Source of the DNA: Sycon ciliatum
Lineage: Eukaryota > Porifera > Calcarea > Leucosolenida > Sycettidae
Reading direction: 5' to 3'
NCBI RefSeq assembly: GCF_964019385.1
Contig: NC_088646.1
Location: 2,564,013-2,628,012, forward strand
Length of the DNA: 64,000 nt
Positions 32,066 to 43,397 of the stretch are shown here, one piece after another. The stretch's first letter is position 1. Each line of letters begins with the position of its first letter. The position numbers were made by a program, and so were the translations under genes. Under the pieces are notes generated by a model. It saw nothing but the letters and a program-made list of their open reading frames with translations. It was not told where the DNA came from and did not search any database.

Positions 32066-33759
32066 GCATACAAACTAACAAAAGCCAGAAGGGCTTCAGC
32101 CAGGCCTGAATGACTAAAGCAAGTAAAAGCAGCTACAGTACTACAACAAAGTAGCTTGATCTCATTTTGGGCAAAAGGCTGCCATGTATCTAGTACTATC
32201 TAGAAGGGTGATGATACAGTTGTCGGAGCTGGTTTGTCTGGGTGAAATAGGAATGTGGTCCATGGACTGATCCAACCTCGGCCACTGCTTAGAGTCGTAA
32301 GCTGCATTGACTATTGGAAAGATACAACATAATTATACCGTCAGTGTATGCAGTGTATGCAAGAGAAGACTAATACAGGTAGATGCATGCAATGGACATG
32401 CACAGTGAGTTCAAGTGATAGACTGGGAGTGCAATGCAATCTGACTTCTAGATGTCAATCAGACAAGTATGTCTGTGGCTCCTGTGGAAGTCTATTCAGA
32501 AGAACTCGACAGCTATCTGCATCATTGGGATGCTTTTTTGTTGTACATCCATGATTCTTGTATCTAGAAATTAACAATAGTATCAAGGATATGGTGAACA
32601 TATTGAAGTCGGACAAAAAAGACACCAGTAGCACAACTGCAGGCTCAATAATATTGTGGCTCTGCTATAAAACAGGAATCGCAGGATTGGAGGACACTTA
32701 GTTATACTGTCTTGTACATGTCAGGTGTGTGTACGGTAGCTACAACAGTTCACCCAGCCCTGGGGCACTCTGGAACTCATGGCTCCCAGCCCGCCGACTC
32801 TGTAGTATGTCCATACCACTGTGTCGGGGTCACCGTGCAGCTAAGGGAAAGGATTTATTTATGGGCTTGTGATCAGGACTTCAACGTTCAAAAACAACAC
32901 CCATACACCGGGCCACATGGGTGAGAACTTAGAAGATATCCTTGTAGTTAAGGCAGGTGGCTGGCGATGGATTTTCATTGTACTTCGAAGTAAGTCTTTG
33001 ATAAACGGACAGCAGAATGGTAATCATATACTCAGTCAGGCATCACGTCAAGTGTCACTGAGTCCGGCGATCATTTCAAGTTTGTTCGATCTGGGAGAAT
33101 GAAAGGCAACATAAGAAAAACCAATAATTATTATAAACTGCTACGGCAATTTGTGTTCAGTTGTCACCTACGTCAGCTAGACCAGAAATGCTGAGGCTGG
33201 AATGCACATACAACATCATGCTCCATCACCTGTCTGTCTTCTTGCCATGGCACGGTTTTATTGAAGATGCTGTTTGGAACTTCCGAGTCGCTCAGTGTTC
33301 TGTACATTGTTGACGCAATCCCTATGACAACCCATTCTCTTCATGCTAGATATCTCCTGATTTGGCCGACCCAGACCGGAGACAGGTGACTGACTGTTCA
33401 AAGCTTTGGCCACTGTGTGTTTTCACACCTTTGACTGCCAGTACTAGTGTCCTCTCCGCTGTTTATCCTGTTAACATACTGTAAACTGGGAAATCTTTGC
33501 AATGTGGATATTTTTGCGAAGGGGGCGAGTCACAAAATAAGCCAGCACAAAGCGTAGAACTGCGGTAAAGCAACTAATGAAATGAACTCCAGTTGCAGCA
33601 TTTCCATGTGCGAATTCGTTTGTGGTCACAAACATGCACACAAACATGCAAGCAATTCTCCAGTTTACACTGTACATGTACTTTCTCACCAGAATAGCGC
33701 TAGGATTACTCCCTTCCAACACTCCTCAATGAGTTCTTCTCGTGAGGCAAGCAGTCACA
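32066..33759. other. No gene seen
   Basis: Non-repetitive, AT-moderate sequence without a recognisable frame, in the minus-strand intergenic space after the ASNS units. Confidence 0.5.
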
Positions 33760-35100
33760 AGATTGGCGCGATGCCACTATCAGGTCTCTGCACGAGAAAG
33801 CCTATCGTGCAGAGACCACCAACAACAGGCCAGTCATCTCGCTCCTGAGTGCTGTCAGCAAAGTTCAGGAGAAGATTGTCCATCAACACCTCTATACCCA
33901 CATAGAGCCCCACCCACCGGCCGGCCAATCTGGATCTCGATCCAAGGACAGCCCTGAACTTCGGCTCTCCCGCCTAGTTCACGAGATATCCGGAAGCCGA
34001 GATGCTGGTCTGTCAGTGCCATTGTGCTTTTTTTCACCTATCAAAGGCATTTGACCGAGCCTGTCATGCCGGCCTCCTGGCGAAACTCGAGCACCTTGGT
34101 GTCTGTGACATTGCCCTTGCCTGGCTCACAAGCTGCCTGACTCGCCATCAAAGCGTCAAAGGCTAGCTCCGCTATGTTGTCTTGACAATCCATTCCGGCT
34201 GGAGTCTCCCAAGGCTCTGTCCTGGGGCCTCTTCTGCTCCTCATGTATATAATTTACCTCCCTCCCCCCTCCCAGCATGTGCAAACTAGCATGTCAAAAC
34301 ATGCAGTCAGGTACGGATGATGCGGCGCTCATCGTGACATATCGCAGCAGGGATCTATCAGATGCATTCCGCCAATGCGTTGTTGACGCAGCATGACGAT
34401 GGTTGACTGATTGCCATCTCCTTGTCAACACCACGAAAACCGTCGTCCTTTCCTGCCAACCCCAACACATCATCCACACCACAATCCACTAGACCTCGCT
34501 ACAACTAATCCACCAACATAGGCACCTTGGCGGAATACTCCCAGATGATATGTGACGGACCTAAGTTCACCTAACACAGTCATCATGCAAACTACCAACA
34601 AAGCCAAGAGATTACTGCACAAACTCCGCAAGACACGTGGCACAATGAACACTTCCATCCTGTTATATACAACACACGTACATCCGACCTGTTTTCGAAT
34701 ATGGCAGCCTTATCCTCTCCAATACCACACAGCAACCGCGGTACACACTGCAGGGAACTCAGCGCCGTGCTGTACGCATCTGCCTTCAGTTTCCCCTCTT
34801 TGCACCAGTTCGCCACAGTTCCCTCCTTCACCATGCAGTGCTCCCCAGTCCCCATCCTTAGCTAACTCACGATCCACCAACAAACCTCCCCACCACATCT
34901 TGCACCACAACGTCAATACCAACCATACACCCTTCGACAGCTAAGGACCTACTCCATCGGACTCACAGAGACCAGCAGGCACTGATATTCCCTCTATCAA
35001 CAGTGCCCGCACCCTTTACAACTCACTCTCCATCGATATCACAAGTTCACAACCCAACCTTGTATCACATTCTTTCCGACACAATACATCTACTCGACAT
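33760..35100 (+). pseudogene. Non-LTR retrotransposon reverse transcriptase, decayed
   Basis: Several frames together show a LINE ORF2 RT. NNRPVISLLSAVSKVQEKIV is block 2; HPPAGQSGSR and KAFDRACHAGLLAKLEHLGV form the block with the first catalytic Asp; GVSQGSVLGPLLLLMYI-like and TDDAALIVTYRSR follow. TDD here replaces the usual ADD. Then come LLVNTTKTVVLS and HRHLGGILPDD, and a C-terminal tail with QRRAVRICLQFPLF near 34750. Frameshifts and stops are numerous. The family looks CR1/Rex/jockey-like. The 5' end and any endonuclease domain were not found. Confidence 0.75.
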
Positions 35101-35219
35101 GTATTGTGTTCTTTTGAGCGGCTGTTCCTGCTCCTGTTCCTGCTCCGCGCATCCCCCTGATTTCTGATATCTCGAATGGGTCACACGCATTCAATTACAC
35201 TTGCTATAGTCTCAGCATG

Positions 35220-35715
35220 TTTTCATCATCCAGTGTTCATCGCCTTCCCAGGTAATTCCATCTAGCTGTTGCTGACTATTACTAGTATTAGCAGATCTAT
35301 CATACTTATCAATATTCCTCATTGCCATCTCACCGTCATGGCAATTAAAAGAACACACCTGGCAGTGTGGTTCGAGGTCACCCTCTTCTTCTGCGCTGGT
35401 TAATGGTGCCGGAAGTATCCACACATCGTTCGTCTGACAGGTACATCATCTGACAGACGGACAGCATGGCCAAGAATGTGCAAATGGGCCTTCTCCACGG
35501 CTGTGGATATCAGCTCAGCAGTGCATGCTATGTACAACTTCTGATAGGAGATGATGTTGGGGTATGCCACGCCTATCAAGTTCCGTAATGGCTTGCGATG
35601 AAAGACATCCCGAGATGCAGATTGCGTCAGGCCACACACAGCAGATGTGGCTCGACGTATGCTCGGTGCCGTTGTAGTCTTCGGTTCTCACTGATCTTAT
35701 ATTCGATGGGCCCAC
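35220..35715 (-). pseudogene. Second non-LTR retrotransposon tail, opposite orientation
   Basis: On the minus strand, KPLRNLIGVAYPNIISYQKL, STAVEKAHLHILGHAVRLSD and DVPVRRTMCGYF match the C-terminal LINE pattern of IxGVxxxDxIS...RxxxLGHVxRM.DDR. This is followed by HCQVCSFNCHDG, a cysteine motif like the CCHC seen at such C-termini. Only the 3' part is present. It is convergent with the RT fragment at 33760-35100 and so belongs to a different insertion. Confidence 0.55.
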
Positions 35716-36097
35716 AGTGTGTACATTTCAATAGGCAGTCGATGCCAACCCCATTCATTACTCACAATCCTCCTTTTCACAAAGGAGTAACCAGAGCTGA
35801 CGGGAGGATCTCCAAGTGTCATCATCGTGGGTGCAGTGACTTCACACTGTTTTCTCTGTGTTCGGGATTAGCGGCCAGCTACTGAACACGTCCTTGATGA
35901 TTGGAAGAGAATCCAACAGTCATTGTTTCTCAGAGCTGTGTAGTGTAATGTTGTCGGACGTAGCCGGTCTCACTCGGAATGTCGTCATCACTGATCTGTC
36001 TCGGTGGTGGCTGCTGATGCTAATGATCAGCACTTTACGGTTATGGTAGCAGTAGGCACGTGCTGGGCACTAGTGAGTTCCCACTGTGGCAGACATT

Positions 36098-36488
36098 AGG
36101 GACCTTTCGCACCCCGCGTCCGGATACGAAACGAATGCTGATTCGTCACCTGGGTACGAGGATTCGTCAGAGTCCCTGCGGAGAACTCGTTTTCACGAAT
36201 GGAAGCCTCTTCATTCGTGGCACGCTCCGAATCCGTCAGGTACACATTTATTTGGATAGGTACACATGTTTTGCAAGGTACACATTTTTCCCCTGATTCC
36301 ATGATCCATGCACGTGTGCGTGTAAAAAACCCTACGCCAAGCTACCGGCGCCCGCGGCCGTATTCGTAGTTGCCATGCACATTTGCATGACGACTTGCGA
36401 AACCTGAAATCTGTTTTCAACGAAACGATTACGAGCCGAATCAAACTTTCGTTTCGCATTCGTTTCGTAGCAAATGCGAAAGGTCCCT
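36098..36488. mobile_element. 391-bp MITE, AGGGACCTTTCGCA termini
   Basis: Inverted ends AGGGACCTTTCGCA, then further inverted stretches with ACGAAACGAATGC. ATT flanks both ends (36095-36097 and 36489-36491). A 3-bp duplication with GGG-type ends suggests Harbinger or CACTA; it lacks coding capacity. Confidence 0.85.
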
Positions 36489-36491
36489 ATT

Positions 36492-38166
36492 GTTAAATGA
36501 AGTTACAAATCGAAAGAGATCGACAGTACCAACACCTGCCGACATGGACTGGATACATCCCTCATCTTCAACTATCATTATAATGCCAACTATAACCTGC
36601 AACCAGCAACACTTTTACAGCATGTCTTTGGCCCCACGGACTCGTTCCATACTCTGGCAGCAGGGACTTTCCCCAATCAATCGGTACCTTCATGCCTTTT
36701 CCTGGTGCTTTGAGTACTCCCAGAGAATGTGAGAGTGTGTGTACACAAAACTAAGTTGTGGCGCTGAAAGTGTACATTTACGTGTTCTGGATTGTTGTTT
36801 CTGCTTTGGGTAAGCTTGGGTCTAGTGACCTGATAGCGATTGTGCCCAAATCAGTGTACATGTATTATATTGATTCAGGGTACCTACGGCAAAAAAGTGG
36901 TACGGTCAGTACCGTAGTGACCGTAGCGTGTCCGACGCCCCGGTGGCATCTTGCACACACTTTATACCGGGGTGCAGGGTGACCGGTTCCTGGTATGCCC
37001 AGGAGTCAGGACATTTTGCCAATTGTGTTGCCAAATTTGGCAACACCGTTAACAGTGCACACTGCCGCTGTGTGTATACCAGCCAGGCATGCAGGAGTCT
37101 AAATAGCCAGGAGCCACTTCGAATGTACCCCTCTCCCCCCGAGATACATGTACATGTATGCCCCCACTCTGCCTTGCAAATATGAGTTTTATCGACATAA
37201 AAAAAGTTTTTAACAGTTTCAACTTACTGCCATCCGCATAGTGACGCTTCTCCCTGTGTGGGGGTTCATGAGTGGCATTGATCCAGCCCGAGGACCGGTC
37301 CGTAGTGGGCTGCTGCAACTCCTTACTGAACACCTTGCTGTCGGTGGCCTTGTCATTATGCTTGCGCTGAGCTCTGGCCCAACTAGATGCCGGCGTGTCC
37401 TCCACGGTGCACCAAGATTCCACCTCCATGATGTTGTCAGTCTCGCTTGCTTGCTACGTCGCTGGAGAGAGGAAAAGAATAGCGGGCAGACCTGCCAAGG
37501 CTTCTTACTGCGCGCGGATTATCAGGCCGCACTTTGCTGGGAAAGTGAGAAATGTCAAGCCTTCAGTGGAACTCGATGCGAGGCTCGATGCAGATACAAG
37601 AAGTTCTGGTGAACTCCACAGCCCGTCTGCTGCCTGAGTAGCGGGGACCTTGGCGGATAATCGATGGTCTCTGCTGACCCGCGTACCCGTCGAGGGAAAG
37701 AACAAGTAAATCTACGGTTGCGTCAAGCTGCGTTGAAAAATGTCTTGGGTCGAAAACGCTAACTGATCTGTAACGCTATCGACAGCTAGCTTGCAATCAC
37801 AGATTTTTTTCTGATTCTGAGCTGAGTAGAGCCACGAAGCACACTGCAAAAGAGAAGCACTAACAACTCAGTGAGCAGGTGAGTGTCTCAGAGTCAGACG
37901 CAGAGTCAGCATTCAGCAGCTTAGTTACTAAGTAGCATTCCCACTGCCTGTGACGACCGTTGCCAACTAACACATGCGATAGTGCCATGACAACCCAGTG
38001 TGCGTGACTGCGTGTGCATGGTGTGTGTGTGGGGGGGGGGGGGGCTGCACGGGCATAATTATTGATAATGGAATACCGGTGTGCAGGTCAAGGGCAGGGA
38101 AATCTTCCATTTTAGTAGATAGTTACAACGAGCAGCTTCTTCCCGCACCGGTGCTGGCCTGGCATG
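36492..38166. other. No gene seen
   Basis: No recognisable coding content. A G-run lies at about 38031-38043. Confidence 0.5.
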
Positions 38167-38610
38167 GAGTAAAGACTGTCTGAACCAGAGTAAAGACTGT
38201 CTGAACCAGAGTAAAGACTGTCTGAACCAGAGTAAAGACTGTCTGAACCAGAGTAAAGACTGTCTGAACCAGAGTAAAGACTGTCTGAACCAGAGTAAAG
38301 ACTGTCTGAACCAGAGTAAAGACTGTCTGAACCAGAGTAAAGACTGTCTGAACCAGAGTAAAGACTGTCTGAACCAGAGTAAAGACTGTCTGAACCAGAG
38401 TAAAGACTGTCTGAACCAGAGTAAAGACTGTCTGAACCAGAGTAAAGACTGTCTGAACCAGAGTAAAGACTGTCTGAACCAGAGTAAAGACTGTCTGAAC
38501 CAGAGTAAAGACTGTCTGAACCAGAGTAAAGACTGTCTGAACCAGAGTAAAGACTGTCTGAACCAGAGTAAAGACTGTCTGAACCAGAGTAAAGACTGTC
38601 TGAACCAGAG
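38167..38610. repeat. 21-bp minisatellite, about 21 copies
   Basis: Tandem, essentially perfect units of GAGTAAAGACTGTCTGAACC plus A. Because 21 is divisible by 3, each minus-strand frame without a stop reads as a repeated heptapeptide (LVQTVFT or FRQSLLW), giving spurious ORFs of 190-194 codons. Confidence 0.97.
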
Positions 38611-38982
38611 ACACCGTTCTAATAGTAACACAGACTGTCCGTAGCGGTCCTAATACTGGTCCGTCGGACCGTACGAGCACCTTATTTCGAAATAGGTTGA
38701 CACACAAGTAAAGAACAACAACACCGCCATGGGGTTTTCAATAACCATGAGACTGATGAAAGTACATGTCAATTCTGCCGGGTCAAATACTAGTACCCCA
38801 CAACCATGATCTCAGGCCAGACTTCCTGATATTCCAGTGCTACAACCCCGTAATACTAGCACGGTTCATACGGTCGCACAGATCGTACCGGTTTCCGGTT
38901 GTAGGCAGGACTACTGTTATGTACATGCTGTGGGTTCTCCTCCTCGCCGTCATGCTCTGGTCAACAAGTTAGTTGCTGTAAA

Positions 38983-39094
38983 TGCACACACACACACACA
39001 TACACACACACACACACACACACCTCAGACCTTAGACATGCCCATCGCGGGAGCGATGATAGCGAACAGCTATGTTTTAGACATAGCAACTTGT

Positions 39095-39139
<45 letters not shown>

Positions 39140-39232
39140 GTGACACACACACACACACCGTGACACACACACACACACACCGTGACACACACACACACAC
39201 ACACACACACACCGTGACACACACACACCGTG

Positions 39233-39260
<28 letters not shown>
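38983..39260. repeat. (CA)n with CACCGTGA interruptions
   Basis: CA arrays at 38983-39022 and 39095-39260. The second is punctuated five times by CACCGTGACA, giving a higher-order periodicity. Confidence 0.93.
39021..39097 (-). repeat. CA-associated dispersed repeat, copy A
   Basis: Shares CCCATCGC, GAGCGATGATAGC and CATAGCAACTTGTGC with copies at 52078-52160 and 62269-62366. All three lie against CA microsatellites. Confidence 0.75.
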
Positions 39261-39263
<3 letters not shown>

Positions 39264-39290
39264 CACTGAGAACTCTTCCTCTGTCCACTG

Positions 39291-40535
39291 AGAGCTCCGA
39301 CTGTTGTAGTGAAGCCTGGCGGTGCCAATCTGACCTGCACAGGATCCTGCAAGGGCAGCACCGTGCTGTTTAGAAGGGCTATGATGTCATCTGGTTATGC
39401 AAGGCAAGGACTCAAGGAGTCCAGCAGCAAGTCCCCATGCCACTGCCGCGATGCCGTGATGACCACGTTTACTTGCAGCCACACACCCATGGCACACAAT
39501 CATCGAGCTCTGCAAGACACGCAACTGCACATCACACACACGAGACACAGTCGCTCACAGTGACATCCAGTATAAGTATAGAACTTGACGTGGGTACGTG
39601 TACGTGTAGATGTTAGACCAAGTCAGAAGTCAGCAAAGGGTCACTTTAAAACAAAAAAAGTTCAAGAAACCCAGCAAATACATACACGCCGAGGTAAGTA
39701 AAAAGCTAGGAAAGATGCCTTAAACATATCAACGGAGAAGCTTAACTCGGCAGCCATGTATCGACCACTAAAATACGAAGTTCGGAACCAGCCCGGTCAG
39801 TCGTCTACTGAAGAGAAGGTACACAGCACGTAACACGCAATAAATCAACAGCAGCAACATAATAGTAATATTATTATGGAAAACTCAGCAGCATCAATGA
39901 AGGGTGTCTTCCTGTAGTATAAAGCCTGGCAGAAACTACACCTACTAGTACATCAATTGATCTTAGCACTAACAAGACTTTTAAAAGGAAATACAGTTAC
40001 ACACACGTGCACACGCCCACACACATACACAATCATACACGCCCACACACATACACAATCATACACGCCCACACACATACAATCATGTCACGTTAAACGG
40101 TACAGGTCAAGGTAAGATAATTAGCAGTCAAGTGACAAGCCGTGGGAAAGGCGATACATCAAAACCTAGTGGCACATGTTGAGTCCAGCGTGGTGTAGTT
40201 TGATGATAATAGTCCGTTCATAGCACCAGTACTGACCAAAGTTGTAGATAATGTTCGGCGTCTTCCAAACTCAAGTTCAGTTAGTAACGCTGAAAAACGT
40301 TCAAGTACCTCACTAGTAGTTGTCTAGATTATAAATTTTACTAGAAAACACACACACACACACACACATGCACACACACACACACTCAGTTCAGGCCGGT
40401 AAGTGTCATACCGTCTAAGAAACACCAGGGTGTGGACAAGACCAGTTGGGGCCATGATCTGGCAAACTATCGGACTGCGATGTGGCATGAGTGAACCTAC
40501 AAGCTGTGGTGCCGGTGTTGCAGAATCATGTGAGG
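39291..40535. other. 3' side of the Aster-like gene, no gene seen
   Basis: Contains a short 36-bp CA-rich repeat at about 40000-40080 (ACACGCCCACACACATACA) and (CA)n at 40348-40385. No coding content was recognised. Confidence 0.5.
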
Positions 40536-43397
40536 CTAGCTGCGTTGATGACTGCATGCCTGCAGCTGTGCATCAATAAGCTCTGTGTGCCGGTGCAGTA
40601 GGTGATTGAGTGCAATGGAGACATTCATTAGAGTGGACGAGGTGAGGTGCAGCAGGTTCTGCCACTGCGAGATCTGCTGCTCGTGAAGCGCATGCTGCAG
40701 CTGCAGGATCTCCACCCACTTCTGTACATGCGGTGGTGATCGTACTCCGTCAGATATTGACTCAGACCTGGACTCGTGCTGCGCAAGAAACGGCGGAGAT
40801 TCCTCACACTTCACAACGGGGCACTGGGATATATGTGAGTCTTCACCAAGCAATAGGACAGGCTGCCAAGTGGACGGCACAAGACTACGCAGCAGAACAA
40901 CAACTATTAGAACTCCGAGTAGCAGGAGCAGGCCGTAAGCTATTCTAGGTAGGCTGAAGAACGGCAGCGTCCCTGAACCAGAGACTGCGTCGGCTTGCTT
41001 GGTGAGAGGAGTGGTAGTTTGATGGTGCTGTCCATTGGTCTTTGGCTTTGCACTCTGCTGAGCTTTGGGACCAGAATCACTGTCAACTGCGCCGTCACTG
41101 GACGATCCGTGCCGGTGGTCTTCGCGCTCAACAGTTGCGGCGGCCGCTCTCTGGACCGACGCGGACTGCGGACTTGATGACTCGCCATCAGGCACATCCT
41201 CCGAGAAATAATGATCAAGTGACTCTGAGAGCGCGGTGAAGTATCGGCCCATGCCGGCTGTTGCCTCTCGCTCAATCAGCTTCTTCATCATGGACAGCAT
41301 GCTCTTGTGGAAGTTGATGCTCCCGGAGACGACGATACGCGATGTCCCGCGCTCCTTGCCGCGAGTGATGCATGCACGAATGCAGGTGGAGAAGGCGTTT
41401 CCCATCGGCACCCCACTGCTCGTCACGTTCTTCTGCACAATGTAGATGTTTGGCAGATGGCTGCTGGACAGTACGCTCTGCTCCTCCAGGGATGAGGCGA
41501 ACTTGGGTCCCATCGGAATGTCCATGGGCATCTTGTAGGAGACCTTCCTGTACTCAAGAACATCGCCACTGCCCGCATTGTCACGCGGCTCCCAGTTATC
41601 AATCTCCATTGCAAAGAAGCCGCGCTGCTGGTAAAAGTCCTGCATGAACGGAGACGGCGTGAATATGAGTTTGAACAGCGCCGACGGCTTTTGGCACACG
41701 ACACGATCGATGTAGACCTTTCCCTTGTGTTCATCACAGCCACACTCGTCTTCTTGCCACTCGACTCCACTGTCATCGTCCTCGTTGTCTTTTGTCTCCT
41801 CACCAGCTGATGCGTCGGGGTTTTCGTCACTTCCGGACCCAAGTGATGACGCTTCGCGTAGCGACGGGTCGCCATGCTCTACGTCGGAGAACTCGTCGAT
41901 AGAGCCGGCCCTTCCAAGAGCGTGACCCTCACTATCGACCTGTCCAGTGCCATGGCCCGGTGGTTTTCTGCATGGTGACTTGGCCTCATCCGTGTCCACT
42001 TTATGACCCCACTGGCGACACACGTAGTTCCGCAGATGCAGGACATTCATGTGCGAACCTATCAGCACGTTCTGCCATACTTTCATCAGCACCTGGAACG
42101 ACGTCTCTCGGGACACGAACGACGTGAAGAAGTAGTTGCGCGTGCCGTCCTTGTTCCGACGCCCAGTGCTAGTGCTACTACTGCTGGCACTGCTGCTGCC
42201 ACTGCTTCCACTGGCAGTGCTGTGTTGCGGGCTCATGGAGTGCTCGGGGACAGACACGGTGATGCGGATTGCGTTGGGAATGACATGAGCAGTCTTCTCG
42301 CGCACAATACTCAGAATGTTTTTGCAGGGCAGCACCAGGAACGTCTCCCAGCCGAATATGTTGGCGTAGAAGCAGAAGTGCTCCTGGCACACGTACATCC
42401 TGCCGTGGGCTAGGATTTCCCGGTGCACTGCACATGAATAGTCATCCACAACCACCGCATCGGGCACTTCGCCACCAAACAGTCGCCTGAAATCCTCGTT
42501 CCGCGATTTATTGCTAGGTCGCAGCCACTTCACAGCCGAGTTGAATCGGCTCCAAGACTTCCGACGATTCAGGGGTGCGCCTGCACCATCACCACGATGC
42601 CTCTCGAACTCCACTTGCATTTCACGACTTTTTCCGCTCCTGCGAGAGGGACTCCCTGCACTGGCGGCGGATTTCCCCTTCAGTAGGGTAAGTCGACTAG
42701 CAGATGATCGTTTGCCGCCATCCGCGCTGCCAGCAGCAGATCCATTCGGGCTACCGACGACCGCACCATTGCCCGCTAAACTCTCGATGGTTGCATTATT
42801 ATCCGCGTCGGAAGTGACCGCTACGTCGTTAGCGCCAACTGCTGGAGAGTGTTTTGAGGACATGTCGATCAAGCCGTGATCATTGCATATACTCTGCAGG
42901 GATTCGGACGAAGAGAATTGACTGCCGCGTACCTGAGCCCGTAGTAGGAGATCTTGGAATGGAGGTGCAAGGCTGTAGCCGTGCGCCGGAACACTGACTG
43001 GTGCGACCTCCCCGCTGCTTTCGTCGTCGTATTCTCGAGAGAAAACTGAAAGGAAGGGTTGAGACTCATCTTTTCTATGCACGCGCAGAGTGACATTATC
43101 TTCGAGTGGTGTCGGAGGAGATGCCATCATAGCCATGGGCGTGTAGCGACTACTACTAGTAGTAACCTGCACTGTAGAGGTTCGCAGCTGCAGTGTGCTC
43201 TGCAGCATACAACACCCTGCTGACTGGTGGCTTGTAGAAGTTTCTCGCGCGTCACCAGCAGCAAGACGGTTAGCGTTTCCGCACACAGCAGCAGCAGCAG
43301 CAGCAGCAGCTTCAAGACCACACAAATAATTCTCGGCACAGACCAGAAGAGCTGCTTGGCGCGTAGTTCGGGCAGAAATCTCGTGCTGAGAGGGCAC
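40536..43397 (-). CDS. GRAMD1-like: Aster/GRAMD1-like sterol transporter, single exon
   Basis: A 953-codon uninterrupted frame. Aster proteins sit in the ER at plasma-membrane contacts and move cholesterol. The GRAM domain is about residues 297-430 (FRRLFGGEVPDAVVVDDYSC, GRMYVCQEHFCFYANIFGWE, VLPCKNILSI). It is split by a serine-rich insert near 400, then FFTSFVSRETSFQVLMKVWQ. The VASt/ASTER domain is about 562-745 (PSALFKLIFTPSPFMQDFYQ, YRKVSYKMPMDIPMGP, GSINFHKSMLSMMKKLIERE). A membrane segment lies at about 814-840 (YGLLLLLGVLIVVVLL), followed by a short lumenal tail. The order matches GRAMD1A/B/C, but this protein is about 200 residues longer, mainly from low-complexity N-terminal and linker sequence. 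The poly-Ala near residue 35 is a GCT/GCA microsatellite. An in-frame ATG at 43136 (MAMMASPPTPLED) is an alternative start. Lack of introns is unusual for this family. Confidence 0.92.
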   Translation of the reverse strand: MPSQHEISARTTRQAALLVCAENYLCGLEAAAAAAAAVCGNANRLAAGDARETSTSHQSAGCCMLQSTLQLRTSTVQVTTSSSRYTPMAMMASPPTPLEDNVTLRVHRKDESQPFLSVFSREYDDESSGEVAPVSVPAHGYSLAPPFQDLLLRAQVRGSQFSSSESLQSICNDHGLIDMSSKHSPAVGANDVAVTSDADNNATIESLAGNGAVVGSPNGSAAGSADGGKRSSASRLTLLKGKSAASAGSPSRRSGKSREMQVEFERHRGDGAGAPLNRRKSWSRFNSAVKWLRPSNKSRNEDFRRLFGGEVPDAVVVDDYSCAVHREILAHGRMYVCQEHFCFYANIFGWETFLVLPCKNILSIVREKTAHVIPNAIRITVSVPEHSMSPQHSTASGSSGSSSASSSSTSTGRRNKDGTRNYFFTSFVSRETSFQVLMKVWQNVLIGSHMNVLHLRNYVCRQWGHKVDTDEAKSPCRKPPGHGTGQVDSEGHALGRAGSIDEFSDVEHGDPSLREASSLGSGSDENPDASAGEETKDNEDDDSGVEWQEDECGCDEHKGKVYIDRVVCQKPSALFKLIFTPSPFMQDFYQQRGFFAMEIDNWEPRDNAGSGDVLEYRKVSYKMPMDIPMGPKFASSLEEQSVLSSSHLPNIYIVQKNVTSSGVPMGNAFSTCIRACITRGKERGTSRIVVSGSINFHKSMLSMMKKLIEREATAGMGRYFTALSESLDHYFSEDVPDGESSSPQSASVQRAAAATVEREDHRHGSSSDGAVDSDSGPKAQQSAKPKTNGQHHQTTTPLTKQADAVSGSGTLPFFSLPRIAYGLLLLLGVLIVVVLLRSLVPSTWQPVLLLGEDSHISQCPVVKCEESPPFLAQHESRSESISDGVRSPPHVQKWVEILQLQHALHEQQISQWQNLLHLTSSTLMNVSIALNHLLHRHTELIDAQLQACSHQRS

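Noticed and set aside
38167..38610. Possible CRISPR array
   Set aside because: Units are contiguous 21-bp repeats with no spacers, in a eukaryotic genome.
38059..38707. 190- and 194-codon minus-strand ORFs of heptapeptide repeats
   Set aside because: Produced by a 21-bp minisatellite whose length is divisible by three; two frames are open at once and no flanking gene structure exists.
41423..42879. Alternate-frame ORFs within the Aster-like gene
   Set aside because: Shadows of the real minus-strand frame, which contains all recognisable domain motifs.
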